A stretch of DNA of 64,000 nucleotides from Lithospermum erythrorhizon (GCA_019722365.1 JADFUC010000709.1:2542001-2606000), one strand, 5' to 3'; positions 1 through 13,609 are shown, counted from the first letter of the stretch. Notes: generated by a model not told the origin, from the letters alone. Program-made: numbers and translations.

Positions 1-1840
1 TCATTGTACCTGTCGACTACTTCCACAATCTGACAATAGTGCTTTTGATGTCTCATTTGTTTATAACATAATCAATAATTTTCATATAATATTTAAGACA
101 TAATCTCAATTCATAATTGACAATAACTATCTCTACTCATCACATAATTCACCTGAATGTATATATAATCCTTAATTTAACAATACCTTCAATCATAATT
201 GAAACCATAATATTGATTACCACCTCAATTAATATTAACACAAAATTGAACAATTTTTTGAAATTATTGACATTAATTATCAAAGAAAAATGATTTTAAG
301 TAGGTTTATAACAACAATCATGATAATGTATTCGTTAATTTCACACTAAACATGAAAAGAAAATATTATTTAGTAACCAAACATGAAATAAATTCTGTTA
401 GTATGTAACTGATCGCTGGCTTGAATTCAGTTAAGTTTCCTAACAACCCGCTAATTTAATTGCCAGTGTTATAACGATTATATATATTTTTTCTTTCAAT
501 CCTAATTTCAACATTAATTTAAATGTATAAAGTTAGTAAAATGAAATGGTATACTTACTTCGTTAAATGACTCATGATTGATCCCAAAACGAACAACACC
601 GAGATAAGATGGGAGAAGAAATAACTATCATATTTAACAACAATAGCTTGAATTTTAACAACAATTTGACAAATAACTATCTCAATTAATATATTTATAA
701 CATAAACTCAATAATTTTATAATATTTAAGACATAATCTCAATTCATAATTGACAAATAACTATCTCAATTAATACATATAATCTCACTATTATATTACA
801 ACATAATTCAATAATTTCATCATATTTAACATCAACAATTGAAATAATGATGATATCTCGATTTAGCTTAAATTTATGGATATACCTCAAGTTTATTTCA
901 TAACAAGTATTCAATGAGTTTTGCCAGTTTTATAAGCAGTTTAGCATCAAGCTCGCTTGTTTCATAACAAGCATGTAGAATGAAGCTTGCTTGTTTTATA
1001 TAAGTGAACAAATTCTGCTAACATAACTCGGCGTTTTCGTGAAACATGTATAGTCAAGTCATTCACGTGGGTTTTATAGCATAAACGCTTAGCAGTATAC
1101 CTCGATTTCAATTTTGAAAAAGCTGCTGCTAATCATGCATCGAATCGGCATGAACATGTTTCTTTTGTTCAGTAAAACCTATAAATAGCAATGAAAATTA
1201 CAAGAAATTATGCTACCTGGGCCAAGCCACATACCGCATCATTACAGATTTCCATCGCTTCTTTTCTCGCTTTTGTAGTCAAGGACTGTAGGCCAAAATT
1301 CAATAAGAAAAATTCACACGGGAGACGGCCAACCCGCAGGCTCAAAAAGCGACCAAGACCTGGAAAGGAGTATCGTTAACGGTGGAGGTCGGGGCGGTGG
1401 GTCCAAGTAAAAAGGAGACATAACCATCCATTTCCTCTTCTTATATGCCGAGGGGTCTGGCTGACTGGGATCAAGGCTTATTTAGTACGAGACAATTGAA
1501 CAGTTAACCAATGATGTTACCTCCAAGCGCATGTCAAGTATCATTAAAGAGGCTGACCCGAGAAATGTTACCGACCTCGCCGAAGCCATAACGCAATATC
1601 AAGATACGCAAAGAAAAGAGGAAACAAGGCGCTTATTGCAAATTCTTTTTGTTTCTTTGGCAAAAAGAACAAATAAAAATGGTTATGAAGAGAAAATATC
1701 AATACGATTTAGTACAAACAAAACCTTCACGGTATGTTACGCTTTTCCCTCGAGCACGCAGAGAGAGTGAAAATTGCTGTACTTTTGACGTGGTTCACAT
1801 GCATTATTCGGAGCAATGGGAGAAGCGGCCACACGCATTT
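1..1840. other. AT-rich spacer with short direct repeats
   Basis: No gene is recognised. The first kilobase is AT-rich and carries dispersed copies of one phrase: about 70 bp near 62-132 (containing taagacataatctcaattc) recurs near 698-770, with partial copies near 640-690 and 780-830. From about 1190 to 1800 the composition is more balanced and there are short open frames (1191-1379, 1531-1770), but I recognise no domain in them and they have no supporting context. They may be remains of a transposon adjoining the hAT element to the right. Confidence 0.5.
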
Positions 1841-4800
1841 GCCGCCGGTATCGGGATCTCGGGCTTTGATATCGGGCAAGTGAGTATCTCAGATCCCGAC
1901 ACCATTCCATGTCTGCCGATTGGCTGCTGTGGGCCGGGAGAACCAGATCAGCCAGAGATCCGTCCGCCCCCGCTCATTAACTCCGCCAGCAAAGAGGAAT
2001 GTCGGTCCGGGATCAAAAAAAAATTCATTTTCTTACCCGAAAGATGCATCCGACCGATCTCACCGCCGGCACCGAAGCATGCCCTTCGGAGTATAAAAGC
2101 AAGTGTTGTGAGATTAGGTCATAATTTCTCACTTCCATCTCCAACTCCGCCTCTCTGAGTTTTTAGGGTTTCGATTCTAATTTCTCACTTCACTCATCAA
2201 TCATTTTTATTTGGGGTTTCGATTATTGTTTCAATTTATTTTGTGCACCGAGTTTTGAACCGATTTTTGACTTTGAGCGTTTTCTAAAAACATGTAACGT
2301 CTTCATTCTTCAACCGTTAATTTATTTTACTTGTTATTATTTAATTTGTTATTTGTTCGCTTGTCGCATGTTTGATTTTTTGTGAAAAGTCACTGACTTT
2401 TAATTTTGATTTGTTCATTTTGTCAGATGTTTTAATTTAGGTTTTCGATTAAGCCTTGTTTTCAGATTTTGGATTTTCAAGATTTTTACTTGTGGGTTTT
2501 TACTCTAGAATTTTGATTAGGTTTGAATTTGGGGGTTTTACTTAGGGTTTTCACTTTCGATTAAGATTTTAATTTGGGGTTTAATTAGGGGTTTATTGTG
2601 ATTTGAAATTGGGCTTTAATCTTATAAATGCAGGGTTTATTGTGGTTTGAAATTGGGGTTTTAACTTTTACTGGGGTTTCGATTTTTGATTGTTTGAAAA
2701 ATTGAGTGATTTTAATTGTGGTTTGGCTTCTGATTTCAAATCGGGGTTTTACCTGCTTCGAATCAAAGGCTTTTAATTGTGGCTTCAATCAGTTTTACTC
2801 GTGGTTTCGACTCAGTTTTAATAAGTCTCCTCGATTAGATTTCAAATTGTTTTAATTAGGTTTCGATTTTGATTTCAAATTGTGGGTTTTACCTTAGGCT
2901 CGATTAGCTCAAAATCAAGCCAATTGGGTTCGACATGATTTCAAATTGGGTTTTACTCTCCTAATTCAATTTTGTCTGTTGTAAATTATATATATATATG
3001 TGTAATTAACTTTGAATTTTGTTACTGCTTTCATTTATTTCAATTTTGTTATCTAAACTTGAATAATTAATTTTTTATATGTCTTTTTCAAGATCGGTTT
3101 CGCTTAGTCCTATCACGGATGAGTATTTATGGTTCAAATTGATATTGATGATGCATGGGCGGCATAATCGGGTGTAGTTTGAGATTGGGGTGGTGATGCT
3201 TGATATTCAAAAATATAAATATCGGATGGTCAACGTCATTACGGCCGCAAAATTTCGACGACCTCTCATACTTTAAAAGCAAGAAATTCTTGGCTGCAGT
3301 GCACTCGTACAAAAAATCAATTGCTCATTCAGAGATGGTTGCTTGTCGGTGCCTCGATGGTATTAAAAAGTGAAAAATGTCAATGTGTAAGAGTATTGCA
3401 TATACTTTTATTGTACCAAATACAAAAAGTTGACTTAATGGTGTGCTAAACACTTGGTCGTTTGTTTTAAATAAAAGTTGAAATTATCACATGGTGATAA
3501 ATACAGCTTTCCGCCTAAGTTATCTATCGAAAGTAGGTTAAGACTAAGTCTTGTTACTTGGCAAAGAACTACAATCATGTTATGTTGTAGAAGCCATAAC
3601 ATAATATGATTAGATCATGAATTTCCTTGCTATTATAAAGCGTATAATTTTTAATAAGTTTTTGAAAGAAATATATTCATGGTATCAAAGGATTACTAGA
3701 CATACTGTTAAGATTGATTGTCGTAAACATGTGCTATGAGAACGGCAGAAGCTAAGATGCATGGGATATTTCCTTGTTAGTGATCGCTTGACAATCGATG
3801 AGTAGTGGTCTTCGGGTGAACAAAGAATAATACACCACTCATATCACATTTTATTGATGCAAAATGGCGTTCTTCACAAAAAGAGTTTTATCTTTTTAAG
3901 GTCAAATGTGCCTCCACCTCATTCCGAGAGGTTCTTGTTAGAGAACTTATTAAAGTTGATGGATGATTGGAATATTGTGATGTGCGTAGTATCTATTTCT
4001 CGTAGATACCTCTTAGCTAATGATAATTGTATTAATAGATTGAAGTTAGATTCACACTATTAGGAAAATTTATTAGAAGGTGTACTTTTATTTTCATGAG
4101 TGCCTGCGCACATATATTTAACATGTTAGCAAGATGGTCTTGAATCGATACAAAGTCTCAAGTAAGATATGAATGATGCTAGATACTTCTGCTTACTCCT
4201 GAATCAGTGATGTAAGACATTCAAAAGAATAAGATTTAGTTTGAACTGAGTATGATTGCAACCTGCTGGGATGCCAAACAAAGACGGAACTCAACTTGGT
4301 TGATGTTGTCCACGGCCTACTTTTACAAAGATACGCTCTTAGATATGCCGAGAGAAAATAGTGCATTTGCAGTATTTATTTCTGCCTGGATAATCTTGAT
4401 TGGGAAGTAGTTTATGACATTTGTAATTTTTTGGAAGTGTGTGTTGATGTTACAATAATTATTAATGGGACATCCTATCCAACTATCAATCTGTTCTTAG
4501 CTGAGCTTTATAGGGTCAAGGTTTTACTTGATAAGCATAGTTTCAGTTCCCCTAACCTTCAATTGCAAATGCTTGCTAGTGAGATGAAACTGAAGTATGA
4601 CAAATATTGGTCACAGTCCAATTTGTTGATATCTATTGGTGTTGTTCTTGATCCAAGGTACTAGTTAATTTCCTTGGTATCATCGTGTCGCTGCATTTAC
4701 TTTTGGTAATTAAATCATCCGGCCAATGACATATCTATTCTCTTGTTGCATTTACATTTCTGAGGCTTATCATGTGTGTTGCCATTGTATTATGCTGCTT

Positions 4801-6290
4801 CATTTTACTTTAGGTAACCATGGACAGACCGTTGCCTTACGAAAGTTATGAATGAATCAAGGGTTTTGGCGGTTGTTGCCTTATGAATATGTCGCCTCTA
4901 TGAGTTATGAACTGCTTCCATGAAGTTATAAACATGTTGCCTTTATGAAGTTGTTGCCCTTTAAGTGATCTGCACCGTTGCCTTATGAAGTTGGTTCTCA
5001 CAGTTATATGAATCTGCTGTTCGAAGCCGCTTTGCGAATCTTTAAGTGTTTTGCCCTCATGATGAAATAGAAAACATGAGGCTAATCTCGTTATTTGCCA
5101 CTCTTTTCGATAGGTATAAAATGTTTTTCATTAAATGGGTGTACTAATTTTTGTAACCAAATCCCTCATGAAGCAAAAGCCATCGTCAGCAGTCAACCAA
5201 TTTAGAGTCCTTGTTTAAATTGTATGTGGAAACCTTCCAAAAAAGATGATGCTCAAAGATCACAAACTAATCAAGAAGGAGATAGTACATGTTTCAAGGT
5301 TTAGGCAAGAGGGAGTTTCTGAGTATGTTTTGGAAACTCTGCTGAGGATTTCCATAGCAGAAAGTCGATTCGAGCATTATTTTAATTATACCCATTAAAG
5401 GTTCCAAGGGGACCAAATTTGATGTTTTAACATGGTGGACGGGTAATTTAGCTAAAGCTTCCTATTCTTAGTAGGTTGGCAAAGTTTAGACACTCCTCTC
5501 TATTCCTGTTACTACCGGCCGCCTCGCACTCACTTCTAGTGCATAAAGGTTATCTAACTCTTAAAAAAGATCTTCTTGGCGAAAACCGATAATCGTGGAA
5601 ATGTTACTTTGTGGAGGTGATTGGGTCAAAGAGATCTATGGACTTAAGAAAGGGCATAGTCAAAGTATTGTAAGTTAACTAACTACCTAAACTGTTTGTA
5701 TTTCATTTTTCAAACTGTTTGTATTTCATTTTTTAAATTGTTTCAAACTGTTTTAACAAACCTAAAAATATTTTGTATTTTTATATGCAGCTTGAAGAAC
5801 CACAAGACGAGTCTTTGCAATATCATTTTGCGCCGGGAAAGCTTCAAATCAACAACAATTCTGAAATCGTAATTGCCTATGATGAAAATGTTCTGAGGCT
5901 TCAAATTGTAATTGTTCAAAAATCTGCATAATCGTTGTTCAGATAATCGTTTTTGGATACTTTTGTTGGTTACTTTGAATAATGCTGATACTTCTGACTC
6001 GATACTTTTGAATACTTTTGTTGGATACTTGTGTTGGATAATCGGTTATTTAGGATATTTTGAGCTCCGCTTTTGAATTGTCCTTACATTGAAGCGGTCC
6101 GTGCACCCGCACGTGCTTAGTCTCTCGGTTCGGTAATCGGGTCCATTATTTATATGGAAAAATCTCGTCCGGTTTCGGCTTACCCGTTCCCTTCTCGGGC
6201 TACCGGATATTGAATACCCGACCGACAACAAAGTCATATTCACGGCTACACATTGAGCACTGCTCTACAAAGAGAATCGCCTCAACTGAC
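1840..6290 (+). mobile_element. Fossil hAT transposon (RICESLEEPER-type)
   Basis: Decayed hAT-superfamily element with approximate ends. The outer parts (about 1845-1905 and 6110-6240) are rich in CGGGT/ACCCG words in opposite orientation, as is common in subterminal regions of plant hAT elements. A TATA-like box (tataaaa, about 2091-2097) is followed by a long T/G-rich stretch to about 3090, resembling a leader or first intron. Transposase-like protein is then readable in several frames between about 3750 and 5670. No 8-bp target duplication could be fixed. Alternatively it could be a decayed domesticated hAT-derived host gene; the many frame breaks make either form non-functional. Confidence 0.6.
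3750..5670 (+). pseudogene. hAT transposase pseudogene
   Basis: Pieces in family order. Near 3750-3790 LTIDEWWSSGE matches the catalytic-domain stretch usually containing TSDxWTS. Near 3843-3900 HFIDAKWR followed by a PPPHS-like segment is the next conserved block. Near 4090-4130 AHIFNML matches the CAHILNL motif. The frame 4431-4664 (77 codons, ending VVLDPRY) matches the hAT-like RNase H-fold region (DUF4413 type). Near 5413-5450 KFDVLTWWTGN and near 5500-5620 a SIPVTT...LLCGGDW stretch correspond to the C-terminal hAT dimerisation domain. Stops and frameshifts separate all of these. A BED zinc finger at the N-terminus was not found. Confidence 0.8.
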
Positions 6291-6339
6291 GCTTACTGGG
6301 GACGTCAGTAGACGCGGAGCAACGCTGCTTAGCCATTTT

Positions 6340-6500
6340 CAAAGAGATATTTAATTCATTCTATAATAATTTCTTTCTTATATAATTAATTATTTAATTC
6401 ATTTTTATATAATTAATTATTTAATTCATTCTTATGTAATTGAAGCCTATATTTTCTTTTAAATAAGATTAATTATTTAATTCATTTCTTATAAGAATGT
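6340..6500. repeat. Short tandem repeat, about 30-bp unit
   Basis: The phrase attaattatttaattcatt recurs about four times with slightly different spacers, giving an imperfect AT-rich tandem array. No coding capacity. Confidence 0.6.
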
Positions 6501-7289
6501 ATTTTAGCTAACAACCTTAATTATCTTTGGATAAGTTTAGTTACTTATAAACATGAAAGCACCAGCTTATTGTCACAGAAACATGTAAAGAACTCGGCTA
6601 TTGCTCCTGAAGTAACAAATTGCTGTTGTCAAAAAAAACATATAAAAGAACTCGCTTGTTGTCTTATTAGCACAGAAAAAATTCCGCTTTTTGTTTTGAA
6701 ATATATAAGTATCGAGTGTTCGCTGTTCATTAGAAAGACAAAACAAGAATTTCAAATCACATTTTTAATGCCATGTGTATATCAGCACTTTAGATATCAA
6801 GTTCTTGAAAGTTGCAACTTTCAACTTAATTCGATTAGGGCCTTCCATTAGTTTGATTGGATCACATTTGGTAGCTTATATTTTCTGTTTGTATGTATTG
6901 TTAGTAGACCAAAAGAACCGAACTTGTTCAATTACCTCGTTAGCCAGGCTTCTGGCTCCTGCTATGTTTGTTCCGATATCCGAGGGACCGAATTTATAAC
7001 TGACAATTTATGGGATAATTCTTGTTCAACCTCTCTTTTTTCTTTCCTCGCTTTCTTCTCTTCTCCTTCTCACTTCCAAATTTACTTCCAGTCTACTCCT
7101 TTTTCTTAAACAAACAATTTACCCTCCTGCCTCTCTACTCCAACACCATCAACCTTCCTAACTATCCTTTAATACTACCCACCTTCACCTCAATCCCGAA
7201 CTGGCAACTCTCGACCAACTTCCATCACTCCTCCGATTTGGTATCTCGAGAAAGATTTCATCAAAACTATTTCGAACACCCAATCTTAG

Positions 7290-7560
7290 TGAGTGATTAT
7301 TCGGATTTGGTATTTGTGTTCATTTAGAAATGTTGATTTTTTTTTTATTTGTGAGTTTTTGGACCGGACCCATTCGAAAGCGAGATTGAGTATCCACCCA
7401 TTAAGTTATCGGGTCCAGGGCCGTGGTCCAATTCTTTTAACATCCGATAGTGGTCCACTTTTTTTATCCGATACAAAGCCATCCGTCCGAATAGACTAGA
7501 TGTTATCGATCCGATTTCAAGGAAATATAAATACCGATCGAACTGAATCTAACTGAGTAA
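7290..7560. mobile_element. hAT-like subterminal sequence
   Basis: This stretch is rich in scattered ATTCGGAT, GGACCGGACC, CGGGTCC and CCGATCCGAT words, the composition typical of subterminal regions of plant hAT elements, and similar in style to 6110-6240 and 43360-43490. No transposase fragment is visible beside it. It may be one end of a separate non-autonomous element or the displaced end of the hAT fossil to the left. Ends are not defined. Confidence 0.35.
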
Positions 7561-10500
7561 CAACACTAAGGCTACGTTCCTCTTGAATTCATGTTCAATT
7601 GTTCATTTAATTTGATGACCCATCTTTTAAAAATGTATTCTTGTTTCGTTATTAACTTGTCGATTCATGCACTAACCTTGAGATAACATCAGGGATAATT
7701 TCACAATTTTACTCTACAAAACATAAAATAAATGGTGTTTGCCTCATGGCATGTGTTCAAATACAATTAGGTTATCACACAAGTTTAAAAAATCTTAGAA
7801 ATCAGATATATATATAAACTACCAATTTTAAAGTTCTAGCTAGAGAGCCGCCGGTGGTCAGCCTCAGAGTCTATTTACTATGTCAGAATAATCCGGCCCT
7901 CGTATGAATATTACTGAAAATAATTAGGCTGGCTAAGTTTTCATGTCTGTGCTAGCCTCTGGAGTAAAAACCGAGACGCAGAAACTAAACCGAAACCGAA
8001 CGATATATCTTGCACGAACTCCCATGTGACTATTTCATACTTATCCATAAGCTTAATAAGCTTATCATCATCTTCTTCTCTCTCTTTTTTCCCTCAGGAT
8101 GGCTTAACCCCTCCCCCATCCTTGATTTTTTCTTCCATTCTCCTCATCTTGCAAAGCTTTGGTCCTAAAATTCTTGGAGAAGCCTTGGTCATCCTCTTAC
8201 GTGTGCTTTAAGGCAAGAAAAATTTAACCTTTTGGAGCATTTCTGAGTTTGAGTGATGTTGACTTCTCAAAATCGTGAAAGTTGATTTTGAGTTTTGGAT
8301 ATATTTATAATGTTATAGAATCGCCATCTAAGCTTAAATTATCGACATAAGAGGTTATAAGAATCGATTTGTGGGTTGAAAAATGTTGAGAATTATAGTT
8401 GACTTTTTGTTGACTTTTTCTAAATGGTTTTGCAAAACGGTAGAAGTGCTTTCGGACTTTTTATTATGGTTGTTTCGAGGCGTAGGGTTGTGATTTTCAA
8501 GTGATTAAAGGAATGGATAAAATGAGTTTTGTAAGTTTGAGTAGTTAATTGCCTGACTAAAGATGGTTAGAAATGGACGCATTAGTTGTTAACATCGTGA
8601 ACGCTAGCTTTTGGAACTAGTAATTGAAAATCCATCATTAAAATGGAAGTCATGACTCTGTTGAATAAGGTTATAACGCAGATTTTCCTCGCTAGTTGGT
8701 TTCTGGGAGTATAAATATGAGATTAAATATATAAGTAGAATGTGATATTACTAGTTGTATATTATAAGTAGTAATTATAATTTTGAATGTTTGCTTAGGC
8801 GTTGATCGTGGGAAAGGTCCGTTGTTGTAATTGCGCTGTGGGAGTTTTACATATAGCCAACCGAGGTGAGTATCTATCTCATCCTGGGCGTTGATTAACT
8901 ATTCGACACGGATATGTGTATATACGTGATTTCAGGTTGAATTCATAAGTTAAATATATGGGTCGAAGGCCGCCGGGTTGTGCTACGTCTCACGAGTCGC
9001 ATAGTTTGGAAGTACGCTGCAGTCGTATTAGGAAGAGTTGTGGCGCTTGTGCTGATGTTGTTTGTCGAGCTGCATTGTCTGCATATTTTTCTTCGCATTT
9101 CAAGTTATTTATCTTCAGGATTCGGGCTTCGTACTTTCGCTACGATTCGGTGATAGCTTTGGCTGCTGACGCAGCATAAGTTTCTCCCCGCAGTTGAGTG
9201 TTGATTATATGTGCATTAGTTACAGTAGAAATTCGGACTTATATTGAGTCAGTAGGTTGTCGAGTCGTGAGTTGCTGAGCCGATAGAGCCGCTGGAGCCG
9301 CAGTATCGCTTTCAGCTAAGTTGAGTTGCTGCGCTGCTGCCGACAAAATTGTCGGTGCTGATAGTGCTCGCCGAAGCTGCCAGTCAGTTGAAGCGGCGCA
9401 TGTCAGCCGTTGTCGGCCGATGTAGTAAGGTCGACTGTTAAAGCTGCGTGCTGTTACGCCTTTTCTGAATTATAAGTATGTTATTGTTGATTGCCATCAT
9501 CTTAAATGTTCTCATTAGTGCCGAATTTATGAACATACTTTAAACAAATGATAAATGAAAATTCAAGTAATGACTTTATGGCCAAGATCTTAAGTTGAAT
9601 AATATTTATGTACCACTCTTCTATCTATCGATGCAATATCTACTTTTAGTACACTATTGCGTGATTCGAGGTTATTAATTTCATTCTTGAGATATATATT
9701 CACTAACCTTCGCAGCCTACACCCTCTATTCTCTATGGGCTGCAATTTCATCACAGTCGATTGTGTGGCCTCCTCCTGGGATTGTTCTGGCAGTGTTTGT
9801 GCTCTAGAGCCAGGCCAAGTAAATATGGTGCATTGATCCTTTTGTTTTGTTGATCAGAAGTTTGTTATCCGTGATAGCTGTATTATTTCCGGGATACTTG
9901 TCAGTTGGTAGTCGACATATTAGTACTCTGTGAAAGCGTTGGTGGCTGTGTCAAGTTATCAAGAGTGTGGTTGTGGAATACCACGAAGTATTCTTTTCTT
10001 AAAAAATTATTTTTGACCGCTATATTGGTTTTATTGAAGTTGTTTCAAGACATGTCTTTTTAAATCAGTCATCCATCATCAGACTCCTCGGGTGTCCGTG
10101 ATTCGTAATCTATTCTGACCCTACGCATTTAATTCATGGTCGTGTTAAGACATGCTTTTATGTATTGAGTGAAAAAATTTTATTATTTATATGCACTTAA
10201 AATAATAAAATTCCTTTTGGGAAAATCTTTCCCCGGCACAAAGAAAAATTTATCAAAAAGTGGATTGGCAAGGTCTCACTCATCGGGCCTAGTTATTTCC
10301 ACGATACGACGCTCTGCAGTATGAAGCTGACTCTTGGATATGGATTCGAGCTACTGAGCCTCGGTATTTGATTTGGATATATGGTCCTGACAAGGTCTGA
10401 CGAGATTTGGTCTTTGATTGACGTGGTCTGAATCAAGTGCTGTAACCTTGATCCCGTGCGATCATTTTACTGATTCATGGGATTTCATCCCCTGATATTT

Positions 10501-11000
10501 GGGTTAATAGTGGGACTTGAGCCTCTGCTTGGGTGATATGTAGGTTGGTTGGACTTTTGACCCACCCTCCCTTTATCCGACATGCTGTCAATCAAAGCTT
10601 GACCCTCTTTGGCTGATACGCATTTGGCTGGACGCTGACTCTTTCTGACCAGATATGCCAGCCATAGTAATTTTGATGACGCATTCCGATATTGGCCTCT
10701 GCCTGACGCTTCAAACACCTGTCTGTGTGGTTTTACTAGTTCGGGGAGTTGAAGCCAGCCGCAGGTATCGAACTCCCCATTTAACCGTGTGCCTTGGCCG
10801 GGTTCCTTCAAGAAGTGGCCTTCAGCGCTTCCCTTGTGCCCGGCGTCGATGCAAAGCGTGACTTCAAAGCAGCCTGATCCCAGCTATGACTTCTGATTTA
10901 GGGCCTCAACAACAGATTCTCCTACAAATTGATTGAAGTCTTACTGGCAAACAGCCATCACTGCTGGGACGGTCGGCCTTCCTTGGAGGTATTTTACATA
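7560..11000. mobile_element. Unclassified repeat, possible LTR region
   Basis: No gene is recognised in this 3.4 kb. Composition shifts from AT-rich to more GC-rich around 8.95-9.45 kb and 10.3-10.9 kb, unlike the surrounding spacer. A phrase near 8860-8880 (ccgaggtgagtat) and the general texture recall LTRs of plant Gypsy elements. At 11008-11018 there is TGGTATCAAAG, close to the initiator-tRNA-Met primer-binding site used by many plant retrotransposons, which would fit an LTR ending just before it. I found no second LTR copy and no gag-pol. The open frames here (8958-9179, 10485-10811 minus, 10655-10861, 10933-11202) look like chance. Confidence 0.3.
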
Positions 11001-11019
11001 CTTTATTTGGTATCAAAGG

Positions 11020-13063
11020 AGCGCAGTGACGCAACAACTTACTCATCTCCTTGACTTGATTTTGTGCGGTTTTAGTAGCGTGTTTCTCGTAGTCATTGGG
11101 ACGGGATCAAGCCCGCTTCTTGCTCTGATTCTTGGGATTGTCTCGCGTATTAGGCGCCTCTATTTGAGTCTCACATGTGTCCTTGTAGAGCGCTTCCTTT
11201 GAATCTTCATGCAATGTCAGCGTCCCAAAGCACTTTCCTCAATCTCTCAAGTCCGAGATTTCACAAAATTCCTCGCCGATCTTCATCTTTGTGCTTTCTA
11301 CAACTTTCACCTTTTTGCCTTAGCTTTTTCTCCACTTTTTGCTTATGATTTTCTCAGTGCCTGTAAGTATTATAGTCTTTCGGCTTATTTCCTCGATTGG
11401 TTGATCCATCTTCTCGTGAACTCACCTATCCCAAATTGATTTCGAGGGCATACCCAAACCGTCGATATTTTGTATGACGAACCTCCAAGAAAAGCGAGCG
11501 CCGGGCGACTACTTTGTAGGTTTTTATGTCAAAATCATTTCATTTATTGACCTATTATTTCTCATTTCATTAATTCAAGCCTCGTATATTTCGAAACTCC
11601 TACTTTCTAGGTTTAAAATTAGGTTTATTTCTAATGTCAAAACCCTACTCTTACCCTCCTATAATTCAAACCATTATTTCTTTTCCCCGGGTTTCTAATT
11701 TACCTCGAAAGCTCTGTGCTAACCCTAATCAACACGCTGCACTGGCTGAAAAATTACTCAAATTAATGTAACCATAAAATGAATTTCTATTAATTGTGTA
11801 CTAATTAATTGTAATTTTCACTATCTAATTTTGACTCTCAGTTAATGTAAATAATAAGTTTATTTTTAGGAGGGGTTAAATTCATGGAAAAAACATATCT
11901 GAAAAAGTTTGGCGTAAAAATACCAAAATAGAAGAATTGGTTTAACTCAGATTAGTCAAGTACTAAATTGTACCAAGTGTGAAGTCTATAATCACTTAAT
12001 TAACCCATCAAGCTTATTGGTTATAAATATGAAATGAAGAAGCCAAAAAACTCCATTGCAATTGACATTGGATTCTCTATACTGGTCCACTATCTTCCAA
12101 ACAAAATGAATAGTATTTGTCTATAAGATAACACTAATAATTATTTAATTTTCAAAGCATACAAAGAACCTTCCCCACTATCAGTCTATTATAATGTCTT
12201 CTTAGGTGGGCGGATAGACAATGTCTGCACCATGGTGGGACATATATACAAAGACTAAAGTGGTGATCGAAGAGGATGCATCATAGGTAGCTCACAGCGA
12301 ACAATAAAGGAAAGTTAATGAATGTCATAGTCATCATCAATAAGCTTGATTCGAAGCTCATGCATACATCCGTGCGGCAGCATCTCAGTATTCTATATTT
12401 GTAAGGAAAATAATGAACCAGAATAATAACATGTACGTATTCCTACATAAAATTTGTTTTATACTTTGGTAACAATTATTTCTCTGGCATATGAGAGGAC
12501 ATGTACTACTTCATTTGGACAATAATTAATAATCTTCCATGCATAACATCAAATGCACCCATTAGGCCAAGCAACACCATCTAAATAGGAAATAAATTTT
12601 TTGTTACAATTCGATCTCTATAATTATTTCAAGTTTTAATCTCAATCACCTTCATTAATTAGGAACATTATATTATTTTTAAAAAAATATACCAATTTTA
12701 TTGATTCTCTATACAATTATGAATGAAACTTGAAATTATCTGAACTCATTATTTGATATCTTCAAAGGGTGTCCCATTCCCCTTAAATATGATTTTGTTA
12801 CCAAAAAGAAACAGAAAACGTAACCAATGGACATGGACATACCACATACATACATATAACACAAAATGAAGCCATTAATAGTCTCAATAAACAATTGTTG
12901 CAAACGAAATGAACTTAAACAACCACATGAAAAACAAAGTACAAATTTGACATCACATTTATTATTTATGTAACTAGTAATGAAAGCCAGCTTCAAGCTA
13001 CTAAAAACAAGAAAACCTAAACAAATGACTTACTAATCCTATATAAATCTAGTGAAATTAGAT
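11020..13063. other. AT-rich spacer 3' of the SMR gene
   Basis: No gene recognised. 11.2-11.7 kb is pyrimidine-rich with short frames lacking known domains. From 11.75 kb the sequence is ordinary AT-rich spacer that includes the probable 3' UTR of the minus-strand SMR gene just to the right. Confidence 0.4.
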
Positions 13064-13405
13064 TCAAGCTTTTTCAGCATGGCGTTTAAAGACAGTTTCC
13101 AAATCTGGAGGGGTAAAAAACTCTAATCTAACAACAGCACCATGATTGTTACACCTTGAAGAAGCCTTTCTCTTTTTGGGAGCTGGTGGACATACCAATA
13201 ATTTTGTTGAAATTTTTGATTCTTCAGATGTTGGTGTAGTGCAACATTCTTCTCCATAATTTATTTCTTCTTCCCTCACTAGCTTTGTATGTATTTTCTT
13301 CAAAGGACTTCTAAATGAAATTCCGGAAATAACCCATTTTTTCTTGGACTCTGATGATTCTATAACACCATCCATTTGATATGACACTTCACTAGAAATA
13401 CCCAT
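13064..13405 (-). CDS. SMR: SIAMESE-RELATED (SMR) CDK inhibitor
   Basis: Intact single-exon gene of 113 codons. SMR proteins are small plant-specific nuclear inhibitors of cyclin-dependent kinases that slow division and favour endoreduplication, often under stress. Visible family motifs in order: an N-terminal MGIS start as in Arabidopsis SMR7; [14 protein letters not shown] (about residues 35-48); the [11 protein letters not shown] block (about 57-67); the proline-rich CPPAPKKRK block (about 74-82); and a C-terminal [14 protein letters not shown] stretch. The ATG at 13405 is chosen because the frame extends upstream only to a GTG, and MGIS matches the family start. A TATATAG box lies about 200 bp upstream. 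A copia LTR begins about 440 bp upstream in the same transcriptional direction. SMR7-type is the best subgroup guess. Confidence 0.9.
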   Translation of the reverse strand: MGISSEVSYQMDGVIESSESKKKWVISGISFRSPLKKIHTKLVREEEINYGEECCTTPTSEESKISTKLLVCPPAPKKRKASSRCNNHGAVVRLEFFTPPDLETVFKRHAEKA

Positions 13406-13601
13406 AAATTCAAGCACCTTAAAAGCCTGCCAAAAACAATTTATAGTGTTCTTAAAAAGAATAAAGCTAGTTTACTGTTTAGGAAACAGAATATATTCTT
13501 CAAGATAGAAAGTGTAGAAGTTCAAGATTTTGTGATATCTAAAAAGGGTTTGTTTTGTGTAGAATTTAAGGTTGTTATGTAGGTAGAAAATAAAGAAAAG
13601 G

Positions 13602-13609
13602 CTATATAG
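13602..13609 (-). promoter_or_regulatory. Probable TATA box of the SMR gene
   Basis: The palindromic ctatatag lies about 200 bp upstream of the SMR start codon, a plausible distance for a plant TATA box with a 5' leader of about 160 nt. It lies between the coding region and the retrotransposon insertion, so the core promoter seems preserved. Confidence 0.4.

Noticed and set aside
1649..2158. 169-codon frame near the left end
   Set aside because: It runs through hAT-like subterminal sequence and the presumed leader; no recognisable domain.
10485..10811. 108-codon minus-strand frame
   Set aside because: No domain, overlapping frames on both strands, and repeat-like surroundings; chance frame in a GC-richer patch.
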